Origin: Clostridium sp. C8-1-8
GTDB lineage: Bacteria; Bacillota; Clostridia; Clostridiales; Clostridiaceae
Length of the DNA stretch: 64,000 bases
NCBI RefSeq assembly: GCF_009928445.1
Contig: NZ_JAABNO010000007.1
Location: 62,001-126,000 of the forward strand
Reading direction: 5' to 3'
The notes under the pieces: model-generated
What the model saw: only the letters and a program-made list of their open reading frames with translations
Told to the model about the DNA's origin: nothing
Database searches by the model: none
Position numbers and translations under genes: made by a program
In this document: one piece after another, positions 27,689 to 39,207 of the stretch
Numbering within the stretch: position 1 is the stretch's first letter
Layout: each line of letters begins with the position of its first letter

Positions 27689-27770
27689 ATTTAAATCATT
27701 AATAAAGATTTAAATACAGGTCTAAGTCAGTGAATATGTTTAGGGTTTAGTTTTAAAAATCAATATTGAA

Positions 27771-27850
27771 TGGATCGTAACCGGTTAAGCGGGCGAGACC
27801 AAAGTAGATAGTAGCTCTATAAATACTGTTTATTTGGTCTCGCCTTTTTT
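27771..27850 (+). promoter_or_regulatory. RAT antiterminator site 2 with overlapping terminator
   Basis: 'GGATCGTAACCGG' and 'GCGGGCGAGACC' (27771-27800) form a second RAT. The overlapping terminator GGCGAGACCAAA ... TTTGGTCTCGCC is followed by six T residues. The two RATs differ in sequence but share GGAT-YGTAAC and GGCRAGACC. Confidence 0.88.
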
Positions 27851-29986
<2,136 letters not shown>

Positions 29987-30033
29987 AGCATCAAAATAAA
30001 GTGATATTAAATATAATGTAGATATACAAAAAA

Positions 30034-30070
30034 GATCCGCTGAAGCAATTAACTTCAGCGGACCTTTTTT
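30034..30070. terminator. Bidirectional terminator between PTS and MMPL genes
   Basis: TCCGCTGAAG and CTTCAGCGGA form a perfect 10-bp stem with T-runs on both strands. It serves both convergent genes. Confidence 0.92.
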
Positions 30071-30075
30071 GCTGT

Positions 30076-33000
30076 TTAAGCTATATATTCATTATCTACT
30101 GATTCTGAGTTGAAGCTCTGATCTGCTTTTCTAGATATCTTTTCAGCAATAGATATTAAAGCAGGTATAACTATTGGAAGTAAAACAACACTTAGTAGGA
30201 ATAATCCAGTAACAACACAAATAGCAAGTTCCATAAGAACATGGATATTTGATGGGTACAAGGTAGCAAAGGTACCAGCTAGGATTATTGCTGCTGACAT
30301 TACAACGCCACCTACATTCTTAGCTGCTAGAATTATTGCCTCCTTAGGATCCGTGTTTGGATATTCCTTGAAACGAGTCATAAGGAAGATACTATAGTCT
30401 ACTCCCAGTGCAGCTATTACTACAAAGGAGAAGAATGGTACATTCCAAGACATACCGTCTACGTTGCTAAATAGCTTAGAAGTTAAGAAGGAAGTTACTG
30501 AAATTGCTGTATAGTATGCTGCCACTAAAGAACCAACTATATATACAGGTATCCAGAAGGATCTTATTACTAATACTAACAATACAAATATAGCTGCAAG
30601 CACTATTATCTGTGTAAAGGTAATGTCATGAGTTGCTATATTGTTCAAATCGTTAGTTGTTGCTGTTGGACCAGCGACTCCAAACTTAGCATCTGAAAGT
30701 TTAGTTCCCTTTAATTGATTCTTAACTAGTTCATTGATTTCATCTATGGTCTTGATTGATTCCTTCGCATATGGGTCAGAATCAAGATTTATTGTAATCT
30801 TAGTGATTTTTCTATCACTTGACATATAAGTATCAAACATTTTTGTAAGATCTGACTTTTCAAAGGCTTCCTTAGGTATATAGAAGCTCTTTGTACCAGT
30901 TGTCAATTGTGTTAGGAAGTCATTGGTTTTGTTTATACCATCATGAATAGTACCTAGACCATCACTGCTCTTACTTATACCATCTTTAAGCTGACCTAAG
31001 CCACCAGTTAATTGAGTTAATCCAGCATATAACTTGTCTTGGCCATCTTTAATCTTACCAGCACCATCTTGTAATTTTGCCATGTTTTCAATTACGGTCT
31101 TTTGCCCAGCACTACCTTGTCTTAAACCAGCTGCAAGGCCTGCTTCTCCTTGCTCTAATTGAGCAATTCCTTGAACTAATTCTGAATTTGAGCTTGTATT
31201 AGCTATGATTTGATTTATACCATCATTTAATGCTGATAAACCATTTGTAAGCTGATCATAGTTTGCATTAGCAGCATTTATTCCTTTAGAAAGTCCATCT
31301 AAACCACCAGAAAGCTGAGCCATTAGAACTCTTAGTTTTGCAATATCAGGATCATTTGCTGGAAGCTTTTGCTCAAGTGATGCTACTACACCATTAATCA
31401 TTGTAACTAGTTGCTTTAGTTGAGGTATTGAACCTGCGGCACCTTTATAGCCTTCACCAAGCTTCACATAGTTTTGTTGTATAAAGGCAAGCTTATCATG
31501 TATAGTTTGAAGTCCTCCGTTTATTTTACTAACTCCATCCTTAACACCAGCTATACCACCGGTAAGTTTGTCAGCGCCATTAGCACCTTGATCTATACCA
31601 TCACTGATCTTCTTAAGTCCATCTGTAACTGCGCCCATACCATTTTGTATTGCTCCAGTACCAGTGGAAAGCTCTTTAACACTTGAGAAATCAGGGGTAG
31701 TAAGACTGGTTTCTATCTTTTTCATTCCATCATTAATCTGACCTACACCGTTATTGGCAGAACCTAATCCATCAACTACAGTTTTAGTTTGAGAGTTTGT
31801 ATAGAAGTTTTCTATAGCATCTCCCTTTGGCTGAGTAACGCTGGATACTTGTTGTATTCCTTTTAATCCTTTAAGCTTCACAGTTAACTCATCTATAACT
31901 GATAGAGCTTCATTGTTGTCCATCGCATCTTTATTCTCAATTACTACAGTAGTAGGCATAGCTTTACCTCTGCCGAACTTGTCTGCAACTAGAGTAAAGC
32001 CCTTAACAGAAGGAGTATCAGCACTCAAATCTTTAAGACTATCAAAAGATAGCTTAGTGCTATTAAAGGCTATTACAGGAGCTATTATAGCAGCTACCAC
32101 TAGAACTGATATCAATGGATGCTTAACCGATGCTGAGGTAACCTTTTCCCAAAGCTTGTTTTCTTTATGGCCGGCAACATTATGAGATGGCCAAAAGAGT
32201 TTCTTTGCTAATAGCTTCATTATTACTGGAGTTAAAGTAACAAGTTCAATTAGAAGAACTGCAATACCTATAGCAACAGCATTAGCTGAACGGTAGATAG
32301 GGAAGCTTACAAAAGTAAGGCTTGCGAAAGCCATGAAAACAGTAAGTCCACTGAAAATTACAGTCTTACCAGCGGTTTTATAGGTTACAACCACAGCCTC
32401 ATCTATAGATAAGCCATGACCTAATTCTTCTTTAAATCTATTAAATAGTAAAATGTTATAGTCTGTACCTATACCAAATAAAACAAGAATTATAAACATT
32501 TGAGTTAAGCTTGTTATTGGGAAGTTAAAGGCATTTATAAGAACACCTATTATTCCCATACTGCATAGGTATGAAACGCCTACTGCAAGTAATGATACGA
32601 AAGGTGTAACCACTGAGCGAAACATTAGCATAAGTACTACTAATATAAAGCCTACGGTTATAAAGGCGCTTTTATCTACACCTTTGTTTGTAGCTTCTAA
32701 ATAGTCATTGTTAATAGCTAGCTCGCCAGTGATATAATGAGTGGTTTTAACATCTTTTAAAGCGTCTTTAAAGCTATTTACTATAGTTTCACTATCCCTA
32801 GTTCCTCTTTCATAAGTAACTTGAGTTATTAGGGTAGTGCCGTCCTTTGATATCATTTGATCCTTAGCCTCAGGAGTGCCAAAAGGATCTACTATATTAT
32901 TTATTTTTAGTTCAGTTTTTTTATCTTTAAGCTTATCTATACCTTTTTCAATATCTTTCATACCATCATCGGAGATTTTATTTGGGTCATTGAACACAAA

Positions 33001-33198
33001 TATTGCGGTATCACCCTTTGAGGTTCCCATCTTGTTTATCATCTCTGATGCTAGCTTTGATGGTGAATCTTCACTTATTGAAGCTTGACCTTTCTGGTTT
33101 AATATCTGCTTTAGGTTAGGTTGATTTATGGTAAATAATACTGTAGCTACTGCCCATAGAGCTAACAAAACCCATCGAAATTTAAGCATCTTTCTCAT
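30076..33198 (-). CDS. MMPL-family RND exporter
   Basis: A 1040-residue membrane protein with two MMPL (sterol-sensing-like) membrane modules. 'GIGTDYNILLFNRFKEEL' in the first half and 'GVDYSIFLMTRFKEYP' in the second are the paired proton-relay motifs. Between them lies a long extracytoplasmic region (about 470-790) full of 'GLxxIxxG' and 'GxxQLxxG' repeats, as in YhgE/Pip-like proteins, probably an alpha-helical stalk. Such pumps export lipids, hydrophobic peptides or drugs. It follows a TetR gene by 13 bp in the same operon, which suggests inducible efflux. Confidence 0.88.
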   Translation of the reverse strand: MRKMLKFRWVLLALWAVATVLFTINQPNLKQILNQKGQASISEDSPSKLASEMINKMGTSKGDTAIFVFNDPNKISDDGMKDIEKGIDKLKDKKTELKINNIVDPFGTPEAKDQMISKDGTTLITQVTYERGTRDSETIVNSFKDALKDVKTTHYITGELAINNDYLEATNKGVDKSAFITVGFILVVLMLMFRSVVTPFVSLLAVGVSYLCSMGIIGVLINAFNFPITSLTQMFIILVLFGIGTDYNILLFNRFKEELGHGLSIDEAVVVTYKTAGKTVIFSGLTVFMAFASLTFVSFPIYRSANAVAIGIAVLLIELVTLTPVIMKLLAKKLFWPSHNVAGHKENKLWEKVTSASVKHPLISVLVVAAIIAPVIAFNSTKLSFDSLKDLSADTPSVKGFTLVADKFGRGKAMPTTVVIENKDAMDNNEALSVIDELTVKLKGLKGIQQVSSVTQPKGDAIENFYTNSQTKTVVDGLGSANNGVGQINDGMKKIETSLTTPDFSSVKELSTGTGAIQNGMGAVTDGLKKISDGIDQGANGADKLTGGIAGVKDGVSKINGGLQTIHDKLAFIQQNYVKLGEGYKGAAGSIPQLKQLVTMINGVVASLEQKLPANDPDIAKLRVLMAQLSGGLDGLSKGINAANANYDQLTNGLSALNDGINQIIANTSSNSELVQGIAQLEQGEAGLAAGLRQGSAGQKTVIENMAKLQDGAGKIKDGQDKLYAGLTQLTGGLGQLKDGISKSSDGLGTIHDGINKTNDFLTQLTTGTKSFYIPKEAFEKSDLTKMFDTYMSSDRKITKITINLDSDPYAKESIKTIDEINELVKNQLKGTKLSDAKFGVAGPTATTNDLNNIATHDITFTQIIVLAAIFVLLVLVIRSFWIPVYIVGSLVAAYYTAISVTSFLTSKLFSNVDGMSWNVPFFSFVVIAALGVDYSIFLMTRFKEYPNTDPKEAIILAAKNVGGVVMSAAIILAGTFATLYPSNIHVLMELAICVVTGLFLLSVVLLPIVIPALISIAEKISRKADQSFNSESVDNEYIA

Positions 33199-33211
33199 GT
33201 ATTTTTCCCCT

Positions 33212-33877
33212 TTACTTTTTGTTATTAAGAATATCAGCTATTCCTTTTTTTACATTTTCATCATTGTAAGCAACACCTAGTGCCTGAAGATTGTAGATTA
33301 TAAGTGCATAAGCATATTCTGTAAGGCTGGTTGAAGTATCACTTTGAAGCCATTCCATTATTACGTTATACAATGTGCCAATAAAAGCTAAAGAAAATAT
33401 TTTTACATCAGCTATCTTAATATTTTCACATTGCTGCATTTTTTGAAAATGCTCAGCAGTATAAGTAACGTATTTGTGTGTTACCTCATATCGCATTTTT
33501 TCAAATTTTGAGTTTAAACCTACTGCTTCAATAAGCAGAATTTTTGCGAAGGGTTTATTTACATCTATAACTTTTAGGAAGAAGGAGATAGCCCTGCTAA
33601 AACCTAAGTCAATTTCATTATTTATGTTGTCTAAAGAGTTTATTAAAGCAGTATAAAATTCCTCAGACACCTCATCATAAAGAGTGGCAAATAAGTCCTC
33701 TTTATTCTTGAAGTAAAAATAGAAGGTTCCTACAGATATATCAGCCGCTTCAACTACGTCTTTAACCGTAGTTCCATGATAACCCTTCGCAGCAAAAACC
33801 CTCGTTGCTACTTCAAGAATATGTTTCTTTTTTAAGTCTTTTCTTTCTTGTGTTTCCTTTGAACTTTTGTAAACCAT
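33212..33877 (-). CDS. TetR-family regulator of the MMPL exporter
   Basis: About 221 residues. The helix-turn-helix lies at about residues 19-64 ('VFAAKGYHGTTVKDVVEAADISVGTFYFYF' region). The start at 33877 is chosen because GCGAGGT precedes that ATG; an upstream in-frame ATG at 33895 lies inside the operator. The C-terminal ligand domain is unassigned. It is cotranscribed with the pump gene and its promoter contains a long inverted repeat, so autoregulation is likely. Confidence 0.88.
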   Translation of the reverse strand: MVYKSSKETQERKDLKKKHILEVATRVFAAKGYHGTTVKDVVEAADISVGTFYFYFKNKEDLFATLYDEVSEEFYTALINSLDNINNEIDLGFSRAISFFLKVIDVNKPFAKILLIEAVGLNSKFEKMRYEVTHKYVTYTAEHFQKMQQCENIKIADVKIFSLAFIGTLYNVIMEWLQSDTSTSLTEYAYALIIYNLQALGVAYNDENVKKGIADILNNKK

Positions 33878-33894
33878 GATATTACCTCGCTTCA

Positions 33895-33922
33895 AGCATA
33901 GAATGACGCTTCATTTTATGCT
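33895..33922. promoter_or_regulatory. TetR operator (long inverted repeat)
   Basis: AGCATAGAATGA, four bases, TCATTTTATGCT: a 12-bp inverted repeat with one mismatch, just upstream of the TetR-MMPL operon. It is the expected size and place for autoregulatory binding. Confidence 0.7.
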
Positions 33923-34078
33923 TATTATAATTCTGCTGAAAGCTAATGTCAATCGGGTGAAAACCTTTGCAGGAAATTAAATTATATTTGTATAGAGTAC
34001 AAACAGACTGATTTAGTATATATAAGTAGTTAATTAGGAAAACTATGTTAAAAGTATAAGGGTAGGAGATAGTAAAAG

Positions 34079-34147
34079 ATGATCGGAGTTTCTAAGTTAT
34101 TATGTGGTACCCAAAGTTTTGGTGATCAGCTGAGATATGTTAATTAG
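34079..34147 (+). pseudogene. Possible remnant of a NirJ1/AhbC-like radical-SAM gene
   Basis: An ATG preceded by GGAGA opens a frame encoding 'MIGVSKLLCGTQSFGDQLRY', then VN and a stop. From memory this closely resembles the N-terminus of clostridial NirJ1/AhbC haem-pathway radical-SAM proteins, which begin with a similar ISKLLC...FGDSLRY sequence. Nothing downstream restores the expected CxxxCxxC cluster motif, so at most a decayed 5' end remains. It could also be a tiny unrelated peptide. Confidence 0.4.
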
Positions 34148-34300
34148 ATCCAGAACATAATCGATATACATGAATATGAGATTTTATATAGTACTAAGGA
34201 ACTTAAAAAGACAAGCATGAAGTACTTTGTGGAAGATTAAAGTGTGAATGAAGGTTCCTAGACAGAGGGGATTATATCTAAAAATATTGTGAAGTAATTA

Positions 34301-34346
34301 CTATAAAAGGCTAGAGTTTATTTAGATAACTCTAGCCTTTTATATG
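34301..34346 (+). terminator. Terminator hairpin
   Basis: AAAGGCTAGAGTTA-type arm pairs with TAACTCTAGCCTTT, followed by TATATG. It may belong to the decayed transcription unit upstream. Confidence 0.65.
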
Positions 34347-34497
34347 TAAATTCTTTGAACAAGCCATTCTAATTTTCTGATTAATAAAAGCCGATTTTTA
34401 ATTATATAAGCTTTATTCATAGAACAGTTTAAACAAATATATTCTAATAAAATAATTAATGAAGTAAATTAGTAAGAACTTATATATGTAAGAATCC

Positions 34498-34656
34498 CTA
34501 TCTTATTAATATTAATATAATAGGTAAAACTACAGCTATTATTACAAGAAATATAGAACCTATGGAACCTAACTTATTATCGGCCCATTGATATCTTGCA
34601 AAATTTATGAGATACATATTAAAAGCAAATACTAATGGAATTATTAATAATTTCAT
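34498..34656 (-). CDS. Small membrane protein at the end of the ger operon
   Basis: A 52-residue protein with two hydrophobic segments (about 2-18 and 32-51) separated by 'NFARYQWADNKLGS'. The start at 34656 is chosen because TAGGAGA lies just upstream; the longer frame overlaps gerAC. It follows gerAC by 13 bp, so it belongs to the germinant-receptor operon. Short membrane proteins accompany some ger operons as modulators of receptor level; whether this is such a GerD-like modulator is inference from position. Confidence 0.7.
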   Translation of the reverse strand: MKLLIIPLVFAFNMYLINFARYQWADNKLGSIGSIFLVIIAVVLPIILILIR

Positions 34657-34669
34657 GGCTAATATTCTC

Positions 34670-35944
34670 CTAATGATTTTCTCCAGACTCAATTATTGGG
34701 GCGTTATAGATCTTTGTGCCATTACGTCTAATAATAAACTCAATATCAGTATGAACCTCGCAATCTTTGAAGTGCTTTAACCAGTTATAGGCTTCAAGCT
34801 CTTGAATTGTAGCAAAATCCTTTGCTATATAAGTACCAAATCTTAAGACATCTGACTTAAGCATTATGCATTTATCGATAGTTTTATTTACTTGCTTTTC
34901 GATGGAACTCTTTGCTGCCAGTTCTAACATTGGTTTTAAGTCTTTGCTATCGTAATCTATAGTACTTTGAATGGAAGCTATATCTGCTTCTAAAAACAAT
35001 TTTAAGTTAACAACTGGTTTATCACCTTTTATATTTACCTTTATCTTAGGTGCTTTTTGAGGCCTTACCTCAAGTATTACAAACTTGTTTTCCTCCAAAG
35101 GGTCTTCAAAGAAGAAAAAACCTTTTTCAAACTCATCTCTTATCATAAGTAGAGATCTAGTTTCATCGCCTGTTAGTTCTCCTACCATTTTACCGCCATC
35201 GAATACCGCAGAACCAAAAAGCTCTATTTCTATACCACCTTTTCTAGGAAGATCCCCAGCATAATAGGAGCCGCCACTCCTAAAATGAACATCGTCTACA
35301 TCTTTGTTACTATAAAAGTTTTTGCCACTATTTGGAGCCCCTAGTGGAAGTACTGTCTGTTCCACAGGACTCTTAATTTCATCTATTATATTTCTATAGG
35401 TAGTTACTGGGAAAAAACCTGTATTTCTTGACTGGAATAGCAAGCCTTGTTCCATCTTTGATAGTGAAGGTGTTAGTGCTGGAGAGTTGTTTTCAAGAAA
35501 ATCCAAGGCAGAGCCTTTGGCTACCAAACAATACAAATCTCTTCTAACTTCACGTTTTCTAACTATTCCATTAATGTAGGAATCTATACCTTCCTTAGCC
35601 AAGTCTTCAGAAAATACCATGTACATTGTATGGTTGAAGGTTAGTTCTCTAGATAAACATGAATTTATCATATTTACACCCATAAAAAATACTGGACAAT
35701 CAACTGATATTAGTAGCGTATTGCCTTTTTGCTTACTGCTTACTCCGCTGTCTTCGGTGTTATTCTTAACCTGAGTATTTGATGAAGAAAGTTGAACCGT
35801 TAATCTAAGTTTATCTTTCACTCCTTTTTCTAGCCCGATACTATATACAAAGGCATATTCTGTTACTTCATTAGAGTCAAAGCAGCCACAAAGAGTTGAG
35901 GCTGAAACAATGCATATTAGAGCAATTGCAATTATTTTACGCAT
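34670..35944 (-). CDS. gerAC: Spore germination lipoprotein, GerC subunit
   Basis: About 424 residues starting 'MRKIIAIALICIVSASTLCGCF'. The lipobox 'STLCGC' marks lipid attachment at cysteine near residue 20. The rest is the Ger(x)C three-domain fold, with 'YAFVYSIGLEKG' and 'NHTMYMVFSEDLAKEGI' as family landmarks. It is the peripheral, outer-face subunit of the germinant receptor in the spore inner membrane. The ATG at 35944 follows AAGGTG; its start overlaps the end of gerAB by 8 bases. Confidence 0.92.
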   Translation of the reverse strand: MRKIIAIALICIVSASTLCGCFDSNEVTEYAFVYSIGLEKGVKDKLRLTVQLSSSNTQVKNNTEDSGVSSKQKGNTLLISVDCPVFFMGVNMINSCLSRELTFNHTMYMVFSEDLAKEGIDSYINGIVRKREVRRDLYCLVAKGSALDFLENNSPALTPSLSKMEQGLLFQSRNTGFFPVTTYRNIIDEIKSPVEQTVLPLGAPNSGKNFYSNKDVDDVHFRSGGSYYAGDLPRKGGIEIELFGSAVFDGGKMVGELTGDETRSLLMIRDEFEKGFFFFEDPLEENKFVILEVRPQKAPKIKVNIKGDKPVVNLKLFLEADIASIQSTIDYDSKDLKPMLELAAKSSIEKQVNKTIDKCIMLKSDVLRFGTYIAKDFATIQELEAYNWLKHFKDCEVHTDIEFIIRRNGTKIYNAPIIESGENH

Positions 35945-37031
35945 CCTCAATCACCTTCTTTTTTCTTAGTATAGAAGTAATAAGTGCAAGCAACGGTATG
36001 ACAAAGAATACAGTCCAGCCATATTGTCTTATAATGACTATATAGCTCATAAGTGATACTAAGTCTTTTGGTATCATACTTATTGCAAAAAATACTAAAG
36101 CTGAAGGTAATATCAAAGGACGCATATCATCTATGTTGAAGGCTTTGCAATAAGAAGATAAATAGCAGTAAAAAAGTGCACTTACAGAAACTAAGGTTCC
36201 TAAGCTCCAAGAAAATATAAATATAGGGTCAAGTCTATTAAAGAAAAAGCCGAGCTGTATTATCTCTGTTAAGGTATATAGCACAGAAGTTGGCTCCTGT
36301 GACTGACCATATCTAAAAATCAAAGTTACTGAAAGATATAAAACTGATATCAACAAGCCAGAAATAAGTAAGGAGATAAAACCGGATTTCTTTAAGTTTT
36401 TAACATCTTGAAGTGTGCCGGCTACGATTCCAAGTATTACTACTTCTCCATAATAAGAGCTTTCTTTTAATCCTAAAGTTACAGTAGTTTTAAGACCGTA
36501 GCCTAGTATGGGAAACAATCTGGAATAATCAAAATGATTATAATTTAACAGTATAATGCCAATAAAGCTAAAAAGAGTAAAGTATGCTATTAGCTTAGCA
36601 AATCTTGCAATGGTTTCAATTCCTAAATAGGTTAGTATGCATATAATTATAAGTTGAAGTGAAATATGGAAGGTTAGTGGGGTCTTGGGTATAATATAAA
36701 TCTTAGAGACCTCGCTAAATTCCCTAGTAAGAGCAACAGCGCATATTAATATAATAATAGATAAAAGTAAAGAAGCTATTAAACCAAGAACTTTTCCCAA
36801 GCTAGCTTTAAAAGCAAATATCAAATCCTTGCCTGGAAAACGCTTCAATAGCAGATAGATACATAGAAAACCTAGCATAGCGGTAATATTTGAAATCAGT
36901 GTCATATACCATGTTGCTGTTCCTACAGCTCTTATTGCTCCACTAGGACTTACAAAATATATCTTAACGACTATAATTATTACAGTAAGGCACACTGCCT
37001 ATTGCAGTCCAATCTTTCCTTCTTTAATCAT
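35937..37031 (-). pseudogene. gerAB: Spore germination protein GerB with premature amber codon
   Basis: GerAB is the ~365-residue, ten-segment membrane subunit of the germinant receptor. From the ATG at 37031, which overlaps the end of gerAA, translation reads 'MIKEGKIGLQ', then TAG at 36999-37001, then 'AVCLTVIIIVVKIYFVSPSG' to the normal C-terminus. The peptide before the stop is the expected family N-terminus, so codon 11 is almost certainly a mutated sense codon (GAG or CAG). The total of 364 codons equals a normal GerAB. A GTG at 36995 could restart translation and give 352 residues with a shortened first membrane segment, so residual function is possible. The rest of the frame is intact, so the mutation is recent. 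Confidence 0.85.
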
Positions 37032-38712
37032 TGTCTTTTCCCTTCTTTCCGCCTTTCTTCCATAAGAATGAAATTGGATTTTGTCTCCTTTTATTTAAAC
37101 TATTTAGAAAGTCAGGACGCATACTTTCTAATTCCATAGGCTTTCTTACAAGAAGGCTGGAGAAGTCCTTAGTAGTAGGAGCTATAGGTGAGAGAAAAGG
37201 AACACCAAAGGATTTCATGCTACAAGCTAAAGCTCCAATTAATACTATACCTTCAGTTATACCTAAAAAACCGAGGAAAGCTGCCAAGAATATAAAGAGA
37301 AATCTGAGCATTCTAAGTCCTAAGGCTATTGAGTAATTTGGGATAGCAAAGCTTCCGAGACCAGTTATCGCTACTACAATTATCAATATTGGACTAACAA
37401 GCTTCGCAGCTACAGCAGCTTGCCCTAAGATAAGTGCGCCTACGATTCCAAGGGTTTGACCTATTACTCCAGGTACACGAATTCCCCCTTCACGAATGAG
37501 CTCGAAGGAAAACTCAAGCATAAGTATTTCCATAACTGTTGGGAATGGGACTTCTTCTTTTGCAGTAGACATAGCAATCAATAATTCTGTCGGTATGGCC
37601 TCATGGTGAAATAGTGATAAGGCTATATACAAAGCTGGTGCTAAAACTGTAACTAGCATACCTAAAATTCTTACAATCCTCAAAAAGGCACCATAATGCC
37701 ACCGTAGGGTTTTATCCTCTTCTGCATGGATAAAATCAAATAGAGTCACTGGTACAATACATACAAAAGGGGAGCCTTCAGTTATCATAGCCACTCTGCC
37801 TTCACTTAGATATCTAGCAGTTCTGTCAGGTCTTTCTGTGTGCAGCACCTGTGGAAATATTGAGTAGGTGTGGTCTTCTATGTATTGACTCAGCATACCT
37901 CCACCAGAAATAAAATCTGTATCTATACTGTTTAACCTTCTTTTTGCTTCATTAACTATGTCGGGATTTACAATACCATCTATATACATTAGAGTGCAGA
38001 AAGCTTGATTAGTTCTACTAACCTTAAGGAGCTCAGCTTTCAACTTCTGGTTTTTTATAACTCTTCTTATTAAAGAGGTATTAGTTCTCATATTTTCGGT
38101 AAAGGCTTCCTGAGAGCCTAAGATTACACCTTCAGCGGTAGGTTTATCGATACTTCTTTTTTCAAAGCCCTTAGAATCTATAATGATGCATTGGGTAGAG
38201 CCATCTATGAATAATGCTGCATTTCCAATCAATATTTGGATTAAAATATCATTAAAATTAGTGAATTTAGAAACTTCATTTGCTGTAATTATATTGTTTG
38301 ATATATAGTCATAGATTTCAATGGAATTTGCATTAGCGAAATATTGATTAAAGCTTTCAGTTTTCATAAGTGGACGAATTATAAAGTCGCTGACAAATAT
38401 CTTATCTACCATACCGTCAATATAAATAATGAAGGCATCTATCTTTTGAGCAATTTTAAAGCTTCTGGTCTTGATGTCATTGTTGTTGGCAAGATCAAAC
38501 TCATTTTTTATTCTTTCCAGGTTTATTGATAGCTTTGAAGCAACTATGGCGTTAGAAGCTTGTTTTGAATTTGGTAAAGTATTATCTTTATCTGTATTAG
38601 AAGGATTAGCTTTTTCATTATTAGTATCTTTTTGCTCGTTTTCTAGAAGCTCGAACTGTTTTGTTTCCTTTGGTTTATATGCAAATAAGTTTTTCATAAC
38701 ATCTTTAATCAT
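37024..38712 (-). CDS. gerAA: Spore germination protein GerA subunit
   Basis: A 562-residue GerA-family protein: a hydrophilic N-terminal domain (about 1-310), which in this family binds germinant, then about five membrane segments from residue 340. 'EGSPFVCIVPVTLFDF', 'HYGAFLRIVRILG' and 'LMLEFSFELIREGGIRVP' are family landmarks. The N-terminal 60 residues are an Asn/Lys/Asp-rich linker. AAGGAAG precedes the ATG. It is the first gene of a gerAA-AB-AC operon that would sense small nutrients; the ligand cannot be deduced. Confidence 0.93.
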   Translation of the reverse strand: MIKDVMKNLFAYKPKETKQFELLENEQKDTNNEKANPSNTDKDNTLPNSKQASNAIVASKLSINLERIKNEFDLANNNDIKTRSFKIAQKIDAFIIYIDGMVDKIFVSDFIIRPLMKTESFNQYFANANSIEIYDYISNNIITANEVSKFTNFNDILIQILIGNAALFIDGSTQCIIIDSKGFEKRSIDKPTAEGVILGSQEAFTENMRTNTSLIRRVIKNQKLKAELLKVSRTNQAFCTLMYIDGIVNPDIVNEAKRRLNSIDTDFISGGGMLSQYIEDHTYSIFPQVLHTERPDRTARYLSEGRVAMITEGSPFVCIVPVTLFDFIHAEEDKTLRWHYGAFLRIVRILGMLVTVLAPALYIALSLFHHEAIPTELLIAMSTAKEEVPFPTVMEILMLEFSFELIREGGIRVPGVIGQTLGIVGALILGQAAVAAKLVSPILIIVVAITGLGSFAIPNYSIALGLRMLRFLFIFLAAFLGFLGITEGIVLIGALACSMKSFGVPFLSPIAPTTKDFSSLLVRKPMELESMRPDFLNSLNKRRQNPISFLWKKGGKKGKDND

Positions 38713-39207
38713 TGGTAATCTTCCTTGCTTGTTATTTTATTCTAGTATTACACATATGATGTTCATTATTCATATCTTTAAAATTATAGAGGAGTTTCCT
38801 GTACTACTGATAATATGCTTAGGTATCCAAGTTCAACTAATAATTTATGAATGTCTGATGGTCACCAAAAGCTAGAATCATCGAACATTTATAAATTAAG
38901 TTTTCTTAATAGGATAGCTATAGGTATAACCCCGTACAATACTTTTAAGTCAGTAGAATTAAGAAAAAGTATTATGGATTAAGTTATAGGCTATTTATTA
39001 TACAAAAATTTCACAAAATATTTGGTTTTGCTATGGAATTTATTTGAATAAGGTGTATAATATAACTAAGAAGTGAGAATGATTATCAAATGTTTATTGT
39101 AGAAATGTAAAGAATTAATAAAAATATGATTAATAGATTATTTTAAAGAATTATATATATAACAAATAAGAATAATATTAGATATAACATATGAAAGGAG
39201 TATAACA
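38713..39207. other. Divergent intergenic region, ger operon and gpmA
   Basis: About 495 bases. It should hold the minus-strand sporulation promoter of the ger operon (no convincing sigma-G match found) and the plus-strand gpmA promoter with TATAAT at 39056-39061 and a Fur-box-like site at 39074-39088. Confidence 0.5.
39074..39088. promoter_or_regulatory. Fur-box-like site upstream of phosphoglycerate mutase
   Basis: TGAGAATGATTATCA matches the 7-1-7 Fur consensus TGATAATNATTATCA at all defined positions but one. It lies about 13 bases after a TATAAT at 39056-39061, where a bound repressor would block transcription. Confidence 0.68.

Larger units (their letters stand above)
33923..34497. other. 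Intergenic region with a gene remnant and a terminator
   Basis: About 575 bases. It contains a short frame at 34079-34147 resembling the start of a radical-SAM gene (separate entry) and, at 34301-34346, a clear terminator hairpin. The remainder has no recognised element. Confidence 0.5.

Noticed and set aside
27604..27850. The two structured leader elements as riboswitches or T-boxes.
   Set aside because: They lack T-box and known aptamer motifs and match the RAT consensus with overlapping terminators.
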